64,000 nucleotides of DNA from Jatrophihabitans sp. GAS493 (lineage in GTDB: Bacteria > Actinomycetota > Actinomycetes > Mycobacteriales > Jatrophihabitantaceae). A program made the position numbers and the translations under genes. Within the stretch, counting starts at the first letter, position 1. The number at the start of each line of letters is the position of its first letter. Shown here piece after piece: positions 1 to 8,932 of the stretch. Below the pieces are notes generated by a model. That model was not told where the DNA came from and made no database searches. It was given only the letters and a program-made list of their open reading frames with translations. The DNA is taken from positions 3,458,001-3,522,000 of the forward strand of contig NZ_LT907982.1 in NCBI RefSeq assembly GCF_900230215.1. Direction: 5' to 3'.

Positions 1-116
1 CCGCCGACCTCCCGGCTTGACTCGAGGACGACAATCTCAGCCTCCGGCTGGACCTGGCGGACCCGCCACGCGGCGGCCAGGCCAGAGATGCCACCACCGA
101 TGATGACGACCCTCAT
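1..116 (-). CDS. hemG: Protoporphyrinogen/coproporphyrinogen oxidase, N-terminal fragment
   Basis: Only the first 38 codons lie in the window; the gene runs off the left edge. The start ATG is at 116-114 and the first residues, MRVVIIGGGISGLAAAWR, form an FAD-binding GxGxxG dinucleotide fold with a typical beta strand and acidic residue (VVLE) about 25 residues later. An FAD amine-oxidase fold directly behind hemE is the usual actinobacterial arrangement for the protoporphyrinogen or coproporphyrinogen III oxidase of haem synthesis (hemG/hemY). The fold is seen; the specific enzyme is inferred from its neighbour. Confidence 0.75.
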   Translation of the reverse strand, partial: MRVVIIGGGISGLAAAWRVRQVQPEAEIVVLESSREVG

Positions 117-131
117 GCTGTGCCTTGCCGG

Positions 132-176
132 GCGTTGGCCTTCACAGCGTTGGCCTTCACAGCGGTGGCCGTCACA
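132..176. repeat. 15-bp tandem repeat x3 between hemE and hemG
   Basis: Three consecutive 15-mers fill the gap between hemE and the hemG start: two identical copies of gcgttggccttcaca (132-146, 147-161) and a third differing at two bases (162-176). The third copy includes the hemE stop codon (172-174), so the array looks like duplication of the end of hemE into the spacer. On the minus strand each copy carries a GTGAAGG-like segment, so the number of copies could alter hemG translation; that effect is inferred. Confidence 0.85.
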
Positions 177-1209
177 GGGTCAGCGACTTCACCAGGTCGA
201 CGACCGCTGTGATGACCCCTGGATCGGTATCGGGCAGCACCCCGTGGCCGAGATTGAAGATGTGCCCGTCGGCCGCCCGACCCTCGGCGACGATCCGCCG
301 GACGGCTGCTTCGATCACTGGCCAGTCCGCGAAGAGCAGCGCCGGATCGAGGTTGCCCTGCACGACTGCGCCCGGACCCAACCGGCGGACCGCCTCGTCC
401 AGCGGAATACGCCAGTCGACGCCCACCACGTCGGCCCCGACCGCGCGCATCTGGCGGAGGATCTCGTTGGTTCCGACGCCGAAATGGATGCGCGGGACGC
501 CCGCATCGACGACCCGAGCCAGAACCGCGGCGCTGTGCGGAGCTACGAACTCCTCGTAGTCAGCCGCGCTCAGCGCACCGGCCCAGGAGTCGAAGAGCTG
601 CACTGCACTGGCCCCGGCCTCGATCTGGACCGCCAGGAACTCACCGGCTATCACCGCGAGCCGAGACAGCAAGGCGTGCCACAGTTCCGGCTGACTGTGC
701 ATCAGCGATTTGGTGCGGGCGTGGTCGCGGGAGGGGCCGCCTTCGATGAGGTAACTGGCCAGTGTGAAGGGAGCTCCGGCGAATCCGATCAGGGGCACGT
801 CGCCGAGTTCGGCGGTGAGTGATTGGACGGCCTGGGTCACGTACGGCACATCGTCGCCGGCGATCGGGCGGAGCGCCTCCAGATCAGACAAGGTACGGAT
901 CGGTTTGGCCACGACTGGTCCCACACCGGGCACGATGTCGACGTCGATTCCGATGGCCACCAACGGCACGACGATGTCGGAGAAGAAGATCGCGGCGTCG
1001 ACCCGGTGCCGGCGCACCGGCTGAAGCGTAATCTCAGTAATCAGTTCTGGGTTCTGGCAGGCTTCAAGCATCGTGGAGCCCAGGCGAAGCGCGCGATATT
1101 CGGGCAACGAGCGGCCTGCCTGGCGCATGAACCACACAGGTGGGCGGGATACGGCATGGCCTTGAGCGGCACGCAGGAGCAGGGATTCCGAAACAGTACT
1201 CATCGTCAT
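172..1209 (-). CDS. hemE: Uroporphyrinogen decarboxylase
   Basis: A 345-residue protein, normal length for the family. It decarboxylates the four acetate side chains of uroporphyrinogen III to give coproporphyrinogen III in cytoplasmic haem synthesis. Recognisable signatures are [17 protein letters not shown] near residue 25 (substrate-binding Arg residues), [13 protein letters not shown] near residue 140, and the C-terminal [10 protein letters not shown] segment. A second ATG two codons downstream (1203) is an equally possible start. The gene is followed by hemG 55 nt downstream, across a 15-bp tandem repeat, so the two are probably co-transcribed. Confidence 0.96.
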   Translation of the reverse strand: MTMSTVSESLLLRAAQGHAVSRPPVWFMRQAGRSLPEYRALRLGSTMLEACQNPELITEITLQPVRRHRVDAAIFFSDIVVPLVAIGIDVDIVPGVGPVVAKPIRTLSDLEALRPIAGDDVPYVTQAVQSLTAELGDVPLIGFAGAPFTLASYLIEGGPSRDHARTKSLMHSQPELWHALLSRLAVIAGEFLAVQIEAGASAVQLFDSWAGALSAADYEEFVAPHSAAVLARVVDAGVPRIHFGVGTNEILRQMRAVGADVVGVDWRIPLDEAVRRLGPGAVVQGNLDPALLFADWPVIEAAVRRIVAEGRAADGHIFNLGHGVLPDTDPGVITAVVDLVKSLTL

Positions 1210-1338
1210 TCATGGTCGCATGCCGCCCAAAGCTTGCACGTTCGGTGGCACGGCGTGACTCAGCCAGCAGGGGCGGCGCGCCTGCATGACTTTGTCAGTA
1301 CCCCATGCCAGGATCTGCGTGTGACGAAGGAGGCACCG

Positions 1339-1542
1339 ATGTACGGCATGACACCTGTTCGGATTGACTGCCCGACGTGCGCGGAATCGACGGTTGCCGA
1401 CTTGATCGACGTGGATCTCAGCGTATTGGACGGCACGGGAGCCTGTATCGAGTGCGGAACCGCTTTCGTCATCGACCCCAGTCTCTACCAGTCACAGGCC
1501 CGGCGTGGGCAACATGGTCCGGCTACCCGAGTGGCCGCGTGA
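1339..1542 (+). CDS. Small zinc-ribbon-like protein (67 aa)
   Basis: A short protein preceded by a strong ribosome-binding site (AAGGAGG at about 1327-1333) and an ATG. It carries CPTC at residues 11-14 and CIEC at residues 36-39, about 21 residues apart, which fits a single treble-clef or zinc-ribbon fold. The rest is acidic in the middle and polar at the C terminus. Its stop overlaps the GTG start of the following DUF3000 gene (GTGA), so translation is probably coupled. I recognise no characterised family; a regulatory or structural zinc role is only a guess. Confidence 0.75.
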   Translation: MYGMTPVRIDCPTCAESTVADLIDVDLSVLDGTGACIECGTAFVIDPSLYQSQARRGQHGPATRVAA

Positions 1543-2171
1543 GCGCCGGTAACGGCACCGTGACTGCCGCTCCCACTCCCCTCGCCGCCGCATCCGACCC
1601 CGCTGAGCAGAACGACCGTGCCAAGGCGCTTACCCCAGCACCCTTCGCCGAGGCGGTGGCCAGCCTGGGCGCAGCCGTCGTTCGCCCCGAGGTCCAGATC
1701 GAGTCGATGCGGGCACCGACCCGTCTCGCCCCGTGGGCCCATGCCGTCGGCGCCGACGTGCGTGGCTCCGATGGTGAGGAGCTCGCTACCGGACGTCTGG
1801 TACTGCTCTACGACCCCGACGGCGCCGAGGCTTGGGACGGCGAATTCAGGTTGGTCGCCTTCGCCTCGGCCGAAATGGACCCGGCCATCGGCGCTGATCC
1901 GCTGCTGCCGCAGGTCGGCTGGAGCTGGCTCATCGAAGCGCTGCAGAGCCGCGGTGCGGACTTCCTTGCTGCCGGCGGCACCGTAACCCAGACGACCTCC
2001 ACCCGTTTCGGGGATCTACACGGTCCACGCACCACAGTCGCGCTGGAGCTACGCGGCTCGTGGACCGCGAGAACGTCGGAACTCAGGCCTCACCTGCTGG
2101 CCTTCGTCGATCTACTGAGCGCCGCGGCGGGCATTCCGCCTGAAGGCGTCTCGGTACTCGCCGCTCGTTAA
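1539..2171 (+). CDS. DUF3000 family protein
   Basis: A protein of about 210 residues matching the actinobacterial DUF3000 family by its content (LAPWAHAVGADV, GRLVLLYDPDG, VGWSWLIEAL, TTSTRFGDL) and by position just upstream of RNase D. The GTG start at 1539 overlaps the previous stop as GTGA; a second GTG at 1560 is possible. No catalytic motif or membrane segment is visible. The gene lies 2 nt before rnd, so a role connected with RNA processing is suggested by context only. Confidence 0.85.
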   Translation: MSAGNGTVTAAPTPLAAASDPAEQNDRAKALTPAPFAEAVASLGAAVVRPEVQIESMRAPTRLAPWAHAVGADVRGSDGEELATGRLVLLYDPDGAEAWDGEFRLVAFASAEMDPAIGADPLLPQVGWSWLIEALQSRGADFLAAGGTVTQTTSTRFGDLHGPRTTVALELRGSWTARTSELRPHLLAFVDLLSAAAGIPPEGVSVLAAR

Positions 2172-2173
2172 GG

Positions 2174-3526
2174 ATGACTGACGGAGAGTCACAGCCCGAG
2201 GCTCCTAATGAAGACCGGCCGGAGCCGGTCCTGCTCGCGACCCCGGTCGACGGCGTCGGCGAGACCGTCACCACACCGGCCGGCCTGGCCGAGGTGGTCG
2301 CCCGGTTCGCCGCTGGCGAGGGTCCGGTCGCGGTGGATGCCGAGCGGGCGTCGGGCTACCGGTACAGCCAGCGGGCATACCTCGTCCAACTACGCCGCCA
2401 CGGCGCCGGCACGGCACTCATCGACCCGATCGAGCTGCCCGACCTGAGCTCGCTCAACGATGTCATCGGCTCGGTCGAATGGGTCCTTCATGCCGCCAAC
2501 CAGGATCTTCCGTGTCTGGCCGAGATAGGGCTCGTCCCGTCGTCTCTCTTCGACACTGAGCTCGCCGGCCGACTGCTGGGCGATGACCGGGTCGCGCTGG
2601 GCACGATGGTCGACAAGCACCTGGGTATGCGGTTGGAGAAGGGCCATTCGGCCGCGGATTGGAGTGTGCGCCCGCTGCCGAGAGACTGGCTGGTCTATGC
2701 CGCGCTCGATGTCGAACTCCTGGTCGAGTTGCGCGACGTGCTGGCCGCCCAGCTCACCGAGGCCGGGAAGCTCGAATGGGCCCGTCAGGAGTTCGAGGCG
2801 GTTCGCAGCGCCCCGGTACCGCCGCCCCGGGACGAACGATGGCGGCGCACCTCAGGTATTCATGCCGTCCGTTCCCGCCGCGCCCTGGCTGCGGTCCGCG
2901 CGCTCTGGCTGGCTCGCGACGAGTTCGCACGGGAGCGGGATATTGCACCCGGCCGGGTACTACCCGACTCGGCGATCATTGCCGCCGTTCGAGCCAACGC
3001 GTCCACGGTGGAGGGCCTCGCCGAGCTTTCGGTCTTCAGCGGCCCCCGGCAACGCCGCAACCTGAGCCGGTGGGCCGGCGCACTCACTGCGGCGCGGGCG
3101 CTGACCAACGAGGAACTCCCGACGATGGCTGCGGTGTCGGATGCGGTGCCACCTACGTCGCGGTGGCGCGACCGTGAACCCGACGCCGCCGACCGGTTAG
3201 CCCGCTGCCGAGAGGTGGTCGCCGATCTGGCGGCCGAGTATGACGTTCTTGCCCAGAACCTGCTCGCCTCCGACGTCCTACGCCGGCTCGCCTGGCAGCC
3301 ACCGCTGCCGCCGGCGGCCGAAATCGATTCGGGCGAGTCGGCGCAGATCTCCGAGACCGCGATCGTCACCGCGCTCTCGGGCCTGGGCGCCCGCCCGTGG
3401 CAGATCGAGCTCTGCGCGGCCGGACTGGCCACTGCGCTCACCGCCGCCTACAACGAGGTACATACCGCGACCGCGACCGCGGCGGAGGCCGAACCGAGCA
3501 CCGCCGAGCCGACTCGCGAAGGCTAG
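2174..3526 (+). CDS. rnd: Ribonuclease D family 3'-5' exonuclease with HRDC domain
   Basis: A 450-residue protein with a DEDDy exonuclease domain: Exo I as VAVDAERASGYRYSQRAYL (the D-x-E pair, residues about 52-54), Exo II near HAANQDLPCL, and Exo III as YAALDVELL with the Tyr and Asp of the DEDDy type. An HRDC-type helical domain follows at about residues 210-290. RNase D trims the 3' ends of tRNA and other stable RNA. The ATG lies 2 nt after the DUF3000 stop. Its TAG stop sits in a CTAG shared with the stop of the convergent histidine kinase gene. Confidence 0.92.
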   Translation: MTDGESQPEAPNEDRPEPVLLATPVDGVGETVTTPAGLAEVVARFAAGEGPVAVDAERASGYRYSQRAYLVQLRRHGAGTALIDPIELPDLSSLNDVIGSVEWVLHAANQDLPCLAEIGLVPSSLFDTELAGRLLGDDRVALGTMVDKHLGMRLEKGHSAADWSVRPLPRDWLVYAALDVELLVELRDVLAAQLTEAGKLEWARQEFEAVRSAPVPPPRDERWRRTSGIHAVRSRRALAAVRALWLARDEFARERDIAPGRVLPDSAIIAAVRANASTVEGLAELSVFSGPRQRRNLSRWAGALTAARALTNEELPTMAAVSDAVPPTSRWRDREPDAADRLARCREVVADLAAEYDVLAQNLLASDVLRRLAWQPPLPPAAEIDSGESAQISETAIVTALSGLGARPWQIELCAAGLATALTAAYNEVHTATATAAEAEPSTAEPTREG

Positions 3527-4827
3527 CCGACCAGCTTTCCGTCGAGCGGATTCGCCGGCTGCCCCGGCTGGCCCGTGGCGGTGGAGAGCCCCGTCTCGGC
3601 ATCGACCACCTCGATCACCGCGACGGCCCCGTTTTCCGATGCCGCGAGCTGCACATCGCCCTGGCCTGCGGGGTTCGCGACCAGCGGCAGCTCGATCCGG
3701 ATCGCCAACCCACCGAACGGCGGCGCGGCCGCCTGCAACCGGCCACGATGCGCCTCGACGATGAGCCGCACGATAGAGAGGCCGAGGCCGGAGCCCCGGG
3801 TGGCGGTGCGCGTCTTGCCGGCACCACGACGGAACGCCTCGAAGAGAGAGACGACGTCGGCGGTAGCGATGACCGGGCCGCCGTTGGCCACGTGCAGCCA
3901 CGCTCGGTCGTCGGATTCGCCGCAACTGACGCGAATCCAGCCGTCGGCGACGTTGTGCCGAGTCGCGTTCTCGACCAGGTTCCCGACCAGACGCTCCAGC
4001 AACCGCGGGTCGCCGAGGGTCCAGGCCCGGCCACACTCCATCTCGATGGTGATGTTGCGTTCTCGGGTCTCCGGTGCCACCGCGGCGAGCGCGGTCGGAA
4101 GGAACTCGGCGATATTCACCGGGTCCCGAACCTCAAGTTCGCCGCGGGCGCCGGCCTGCAGTCGAGCCAGCGTCAGCAGCGAATCGACCAGCCGATGGGC
4201 GCGGTCGGTCGCGGCGATCGCCACCTCCCCCATCCGACGCATGTCCTCGACGCTGGCGTCGGGATCGGAGAGCGTGACATCCAGTTCGGTCCGGATGACG
4301 GTGAGCGGGGTCCGCAGCTCGTGACTGGCGTTGGCCACGAAGAGCCGCTGCGAGTCGAACGCGGCATTCAGCCGCCCCAGCATGGCGTCGAAGGTGTCCG
4401 CCAGCTCCCGCAGCTCATCGTCCGGGCCGCCGAGATCGATGCGCTGATCCAGCGTGTCGGTGGAGAGCTGGCGCGCGGTCTGGGTGAGCTTGGCGATCGG
4501 GCGCAGCGCCTGCTTGGCCAGCAGGTACCCACCGGCGGCCCCGATCAGGATGATGAGGCCGAAGTAGATCAAGCCGGAGTGCAGAATGGTGCTGCGCACC
4601 GACGTCCGGGCCTGAGCACCGAGGACAGCGGGATCGAATGTGCGCGAGACCCCGCTTCCGTCGGTGAGCGTGATGCTCGTGCTGTCGGCGTTGAAGAGCG
4701 GCAGCGAGGCCACCGAACGATCGAGCAGCACGAGGGCGGTGAAGATCAGCGCCACCCCGACCAGGACGACCAGGCCGCCGTAGAGCAGCGCCATCCGAAA
4801 GCGCAGCGTGGGGCGGAACAGTCTCAC
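3523..4827 (-). CDS. HAMP-domain sensor histidine kinase
   Basis: A 434-residue membrane kinase. Two membrane segments (about residues 12-36 and 83-103) enclose a roughly 45-residue extracytoplasmic loop; then come a HAMP domain, a HisKA dimerisation domain with the phospho-acceptor His in VANASHELRTPL (about residue 168), and a HATPase domain with N-box LVENATRHN and G2-box GSGLGL. It follows its response regulator by 13 nt on the same strand, so they form an operon. The signal is unknown; the short sensor loop gives no ligand clue. The C-terminal 50 residues beyond the ATPase are low-complexity. Confidence 0.94.
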   Translation of the reverse strand: MRLFRPTLRFRMALLYGGLVVLVGVALIFTALVLLDRSVASLPLFNADSTSITLTDGSGVSRTFDPAVLGAQARTSVRSTILHSGLIYFGLIILIGAAGGYLLAKQALRPIAKLTQTARQLSTDTLDQRIDLGGPDDELRELADTFDAMLGRLNAAFDSQRLFVANASHELRTPLTVIRTELDVTLSDPDASVEDMRRMGEVAIAATDRAHRLVDSLLTLARLQAGARGELEVRDPVNIAEFLPTALAAVAPETRERNITIEMECGRAWTLGDPRLLERLVGNLVENATRHNVADGWIRVSCGESDDRAWLHVANGGPVIATADVVSLFEAFRRGAGKTRTATRGSGLGLSIVRLIVEAHRGRLQAAAPPFGGLAIRIELPLVANPAGQGDVQLAASENGAVAVIEVVDAETGLSTATGQPGQPANPLDGKLVG

Positions 4828-4840
4828 CGGCGCAGAACGT

Positions 4841-5557
4841 CTACTCAGCGCCGCGACCGGTCGCGGGCGCTAGATCGAGATCGCGATCCTCGCGCAGTCC
4901 GGGGTCGATACGGTAACCCGAACCGACCACTGTGTCGATGATGGCCGGCTCCCCGAGCTTGCGGCGCAGCGTCATCATCGTGACCCGAACGGTGGTGGTG
5001 AAGGGATCGGCATTTTCGTCCCAGACCCGGTCGAGGAGTTCTTCGCTGCTCACCACCGCGCCCTGCGCAGTGAGGAGGGTCTCCAGGACGCCGAACTCCT
5101 TGCGGGTGAGATCGATCAGCTCGCCACCCCGAGTGACGGTGCGTCGACCGGAGTCGAGTTCGATGCCGCCAGCACTCAGCACCGGCGGAGCGGCCGGCGT
5201 CGTGCGGCGTCCCAGCGCGCGAACCCGGGCCACCAGTTCGGCGAAGGCGAACGGCTTCGCCAGATAGTCGTCGGCGCCGAGCGCCAAGCCGGAGACCTTG
5301 TCCTCGACGGTCCCGCTGGCGGTAAGCATGATGACCCGGGTCAGCACGCCCTCATCGGTGAGCCGACGGCAGATCTCGTCACCGGAGATTCCCGGCAGGT
5401 CACGATCGAGCACAACGACGTCGTACCGGGTCAGTGCGGCCTTGGAGTAGCCGTCATCACCGTCGTGGGCGATGTCGACTGCCATTCCTTCACGACGCAG
5501 ACCACGGGCTACGGCCTCGGCGAGTTGAACCTCGTCTTCTACTACGAGAATGCGCAT
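4841..5557 (-). CDS. OmpR/PhoB-type response regulator
   Basis: A 238-residue two-domain regulator. The receiver domain begins MRILVVEDEVQLAEAVARGL with the acidic pair near residues 8-9, the phosphorylated Asp in VVVLDRDLPG (about residue 51) and the conserved Lys in ADDYLAKPF. A winged-helix DNA-binding domain follows from about residue 128, ending in VGSGYRID. It is the first gene of the regulator-kinase operon. It starts 27 nt after dxs on the same strand, so it could also be read from the dxs transcript. Its targets cannot be inferred. Confidence 0.94.
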   Translation of the reverse strand: MRILVVEDEVQLAEAVARGLRREGMAVDIAHDGDDGYSKAALTRYDVVVLDRDLPGISGDEICRRLTDEGVLTRVIMLTASGTVEDKVSGLALGADDYLAKPFAFAELVARVRALGRRTTPAAPPVLSAGGIELDSGRRTVTRGGELIDLTRKEFGVLETLLTAQGAVVSSEELLDRVWDENADPFTTTVRVTMMTLRRKLGEPAIIDTVVGSGYRIDPGLREDRDLDLAPATGRGAE

Positions 5558-5584
5558 AGGATTCCTCCATTCAGACGGGGCGAA

Positions 5585-7555
5585 TCAATCGGTCGAGACT
5601 CCCTCAGCGCCCCCAGCGCGCCGAAGTGACTCATCCGGACCAGTTCGATCCGGGCGCTCGGTCTGCTGCTCGTTCCCCGAAACGACCAGCGCCGACCACT
5701 CAACTATGCGCCGTCCGATGCTCTGAGGGGTAAGTCCCACCGCGGCGCGTACATCCATTACCTTCCCATGGACGGGAAATTCGACCGGCACACCGATCTC
5801 GCGGGTCTGCACCGACGATCCGGACTCCCGGACCGTTCGGGAGATCTGCGACCCGATACCGCCGGCAATCACTCCGTCCTCCACCGTAACAACCAGGGCG
5901 GCATCCGAGGCGAAGTCGACGACCGCGGACGGCACCGGAAGCACCCACCCCGGATCGACCACGCGGTAGCTGTAGCCGGCATCGGCCACCTTCTGCACCG
6001 CCGCCAGCACGTCACTGGCCATGGCACCGATGCTGAAGATGACCACGTCGACCCCACCGCCGTTCGACTCGGCCAGCACGTCCAGACCACGCTCGTTACG
6101 CAGCGCCGGGATCGGTGCGGGCAGCGGGGTCTTCGGGAAGCGCACCACCGACGGCCCGTCGGAGATCTGGGCGGCGCTGAGGAGGCTGGCCCGCAACGTT
6201 GCCTCGTCCCGGGGCGCCGCCAGACGCAGTCCGGGAACGACTCCGAGAATCGACATGTCCCAGACGCCGTTGTGGCTCGGACCATCCTCCCCGGTGACTC
6301 CGGCCCGATCCAGCACCACCGTGACCGGCAGCTTGTGCAGGGCGACATCCATCAGCAACTGGTCGAAGGCCCGGTTCAGGAACGTCGCGTAGATGGCGAC
6401 GAACGGGTGGAGTCCGGCCGAGGCGAGTCCGGCCGCCGAGGCGACGGCGTGCTGCTCGGCGATGCCGACATCGTAGAAACGACCCGGGAAACGGCGTGAG
6501 AATGGTCCGAGGCCGGTCGGCTCGCACATGGCGGCGGTGATCGCGACGACCTCCGGCTGCTCCTCCCCGATCGACAGCATCTGGTCGGAGAAGACGGACG
6601 TCCAGCGGCGGCTGGCCGAACTGGGCGCCAGGCCGGTCGTCGGGTCGAAGCCGGGTGACTGGTGCATCTGGTCGGCTTCGTCATTCTCGGCCGGGGCGTA
6701 GCCGAATCCCTTGCGGGTCACACAGTGCACCACAACCGGAGCGTTGAAGCCGCGGGCCAGGGTGAACGCGTGCTCCAAGGCGGCGAGATCATGGCCATCG
6801 ACCGGACCGAAGTACTTCAGGCCGAGGTCTTCGAAGAGCCCCTGCGGAGCGAGGAGATCCTTCACACCACGCTTCACGCCGTGCAGCGCCTCGTAGAGAT
6901 TCGGTCCGATGACCGGCACCCGAGGCAGCCCGACCTTGACCGTGTCGAGGATCCGCTCGTAGCCCGGGCGCAGCCGCAACCCGCTCAGACGTTCGGCCAG
7001 CCCGCCGATGGTCGGCGCGTAGGAGCGTCCGTTGTCGTTCACGACGATCACCACCGGGCGCTTCGACCCGGCGATGTTGTTCAGTGCCTCCCAGCACATC
7101 CCGCCGGTGAGCGCCCCGTCACCGACGACGGCGACCACTGGGCGACGCTCGCCGCGAACCTCGAACGCCTTGGCCAGCCCATCGGCGTAGGAGAGGGCCG
7201 TCGACGCGTGCGAGTTCTCGATCCAGTCGTGCTCGCTCTCCGCTCGGCTCGGGTAGCCGGAGAGGCCACCGGTCTGGCGCAGAGTACCCAACTGGGACGC
7301 GCGCCCGGTGAGGATCTTGTGGACGTAGCTCTGGTGTCCCACGTCGAAGAGAATGGGCTCGGTCGGCGAATCGAAGACCCGGTGCAGCGCGACGGTGAGT
7401 TCGACCGCCCCCAGATTCGGCCCCAGATGGCCCCCGGTCTTGGCTACCGTCTGCACGATCAGTTCGCGGATCTCCGTGCAGAGCTGGGCCAGCGACTCGG
7501 CATCCAAACCACGTAGGTCATCCGGGCTCTGCACCTGCTTCAGAACTGCGCTCAC
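5585..7555 (-). CDS. dxs: 1-deoxy-D-xylulose-5-phosphate synthase
   Basis: A 656-residue thiamine-diphosphate enzyme of the methylerythritol phosphate isoprenoid route, condensing pyruvate and glyceraldehyde 3-phosphate. The GDG...N cofactor motif is visible as [18 protein letters not shown] (about residue 145), the family-specific [15 protein letters not shown] lies near residue 415, and the C-terminal transketolase domain is complete. The GTG start (7555) is 6 nt from the RNA methyltransferase stop; a TAGGCT -10-like box lies 8 nt before it and overlaps that gene's end. The last 30 residues are a polar tail. Confidence 0.96.
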   Translation of the reverse strand: MSAVLKQVQSPDDLRGLDAESLAQLCTEIRELIVQTVAKTGGHLGPNLGAVELTVALHRVFDSPTEPILFDVGHQSYVHKILTGRASQLGTLRQTGGLSGYPSRAESEHDWIENSHASTALSYADGLAKAFEVRGERRPVVAVVGDGALTGGMCWEALNNIAGSKRPVVIVVNDNGRSYAPTIGGLAERLSGLRLRPGYERILDTVKVGLPRVPVIGPNLYEALHGVKRGVKDLLAPQGLFEDLGLKYFGPVDGHDLAALEHAFTLARGFNAPVVVHCVTRKGFGYAPAENDEADQMHQSPGFDPTTGLAPSSASRRWTSVFSDQMLSIGEEQPEVVAITAAMCEPTGLGPFSRRFPGRFYDVGIAEQHAVASAAGLASAGLHPFVAIYATFLNRAFDQLLMDVALHKLPVTVVLDRAGVTGEDGPSHNGVWDMSILGVVPGLRLAAPRDEATLRASLLSAAQISDGPSVVRFPKTPLPAPIPALRNERGLDVLAESNGGGVDVVIFSIGAMASDVLAAVQKVADAGYSYRVVDPGWVLPVPSAVVDFASDAALVVTVEDGVIAGGIGSQISRTVRESGSSVQTREIGVPVEFPVHGKVMDVRAAVGLTPQSIGRRIVEWSALVVSGNEQQTERPDRTGPDESLRRAGGAEGVSTD

Positions 7556-7561
7556 AGCGCA

Positions 7562-8932
7562 TCAGCCTACGGGAGTCCGACGGCCGGTGGCCGAGGTTGC
7601 GTGCTCGCCGGTCGGTGTCGGGGCCAGCACAGCCAGACACTCCAGGTGATGGGTCATCGGAAACGCGTCGAAGGCCCGCAACTGCCGTAGCTCCCAGCCG
7701 GCTTCGCGCGCCGTCGCCACGTCCCGGGCCAGCGATGACGGGTCGCAGGCCAGGTACCCGATCAACCGAGGGCGCAGCTGAAGGGCGGCCAGCATGATCT
7801 CCCGGCCGGCCCCGGAGCGCGGCGGGTCGAGAACGACCAGGTCACACCCGGCGCCGACATCTGCGATCAGTTCGGCGCTCACCTTGCCCTGCCGGACGCT
7901 GCACCACGGCAGATCGGCGAGGTTGGTCTCAGCGTCGGCGACCGCCTGCCGATCGGCCTCCAACCCGATGACCCGACCGGTGAGTCCCACCCGCTCACCG
8001 ATCAGGGCGGTGAAGAGGCCGGCGCCGGCATAGAGGTCGAGGACGACTTCACCCGCCGCAGGCGCCAGCCCGTCGAGCATCGCCCTGGCGAACGTCTCGG
8101 CGGCCAGCGGGTGCACCTGCCAGAATCCGGCGGCCGCGACGGAGAAGGACCGCCCCAGCGCTGGCCGCGTCACTTCGGGCGAACCGCTGTGCACGGAGAC
8201 GACATCCGGCTGGCGACGATGGTGGCGCTGCCCTCCGCCGCGCTGCGTGGATCCCCGCCGGCCGGACGGGCGCGGCGCCGGACGGTGGGTCAGCAGGGTG
8301 ATGGCCTGTGGGCCATCCTGAACCAGCTCCAGACCGGAGATGCCGGGCCACGGCTCCTGAAGAACCTCACTGTCACCGACCCCGTGGACCCCCAGCGGGC
8401 AGTGGTCCAGAACCTCGACGGTGTGCGACCGGTGCCGGCGCAGCCCCACCTCGCCGCCGGGTGTCGTGGCATAGAGCGTGCGGGTACGCCAACCGAGCAG
8501 CCCACCGGCAAGCTCCTCGACCTCGGCATCGACCTCAAGTTGGGCCAGCCGGGCGAACTGCTCGCCGACGACGGCCCGCTTCAGCTCGCGCTGCCCGCCG
8601 GCCGTGACGTGCTGCCAGTCGCAACCGCCGCACCGCCCGGCACCGGCGTGTGGGCAGGGAGGCGCCACCCGCTCGGTGGCGGCCTGCAGGATCTCCACCG
8701 CGTCCGCCCGCAGGAAGGCACCTCCGGAGTCCTCGGTGACGGCCGCCTCCACGACTTCCCCCGGAAGGGTGTGGCGGACGAAGACCACCCGCCCGTGTGG
8801 ATCGTCATCGACCCGCGCGACACAGTGCCCGCCGTGAGCCACCGCCGTGACCCGAAGCCGCAGCCGATGACCCACCGCGAACGGTGCGGTGACATCGTCG
8901 CGGCCGGTGCTGGTGCGGGGGTCAGTTGGCAC
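7562..8932 (-). CDS. TrmA/RlmD-like class I RNA methyltransferase with TRAM domain
   Basis: A 456-residue SAM-dependent uracil-C5-type RNA methyltransferase. An N-terminal TRAM domain (about residues 17-75) is followed by iron-sulphur-type cysteines (CPHAGAGRCGGC, about residues 93-104) and the catalytic core, with SAM motif LDLYAGAGLFT, the VLDPPRSGAG motif, and the nucleophilic Cys in YLACDPSSLARD. A polar insertion near residues 220-245 interrupts the middle. Its GTG start overlaps the end of the upstream permease gene by 11 nt, so translation is probably coupled. Whether the target is tRNA or rRNA cannot be decided from sequence. Confidence 0.9.
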   Translation of the reverse strand: MPTDPRTSTGRDDVTAPFAVGHRLRLRVTAVAHGGHCVARVDDDPHGRVVFVRHTLPGEVVEAAVTEDSGGAFLRADAVEILQAATERVAPPCPHAGAGRCGGCDWQHVTAGGQRELKRAVVGEQFARLAQLEVDAEVEELAGGLLGWRTRTLYATTPGGEVGLRRHRSHTVEVLDHCPLGVHGVGDSEVLQEPWPGISGLELVQDGPQAITLLTHRPAPRPSGRRGSTQRGGGQRHHRRQPDVVSVHSGSPEVTRPALGRSFSVAAAGFWQVHPLAAETFARAMLDGLAPAAGEVVLDLYAGAGLFTALIGERVGLTGRVIGLEADRQAVADAETNLADLPWCSVRQGKVSAELIADVGAGCDLVVLDPPRSGAGREIMLAALQLRPRLIGYLACDPSSLARDVATAREAGWELRQLRAFDAFPMTHHLECLAVLAPTPTGEHATSATGRRTPVG

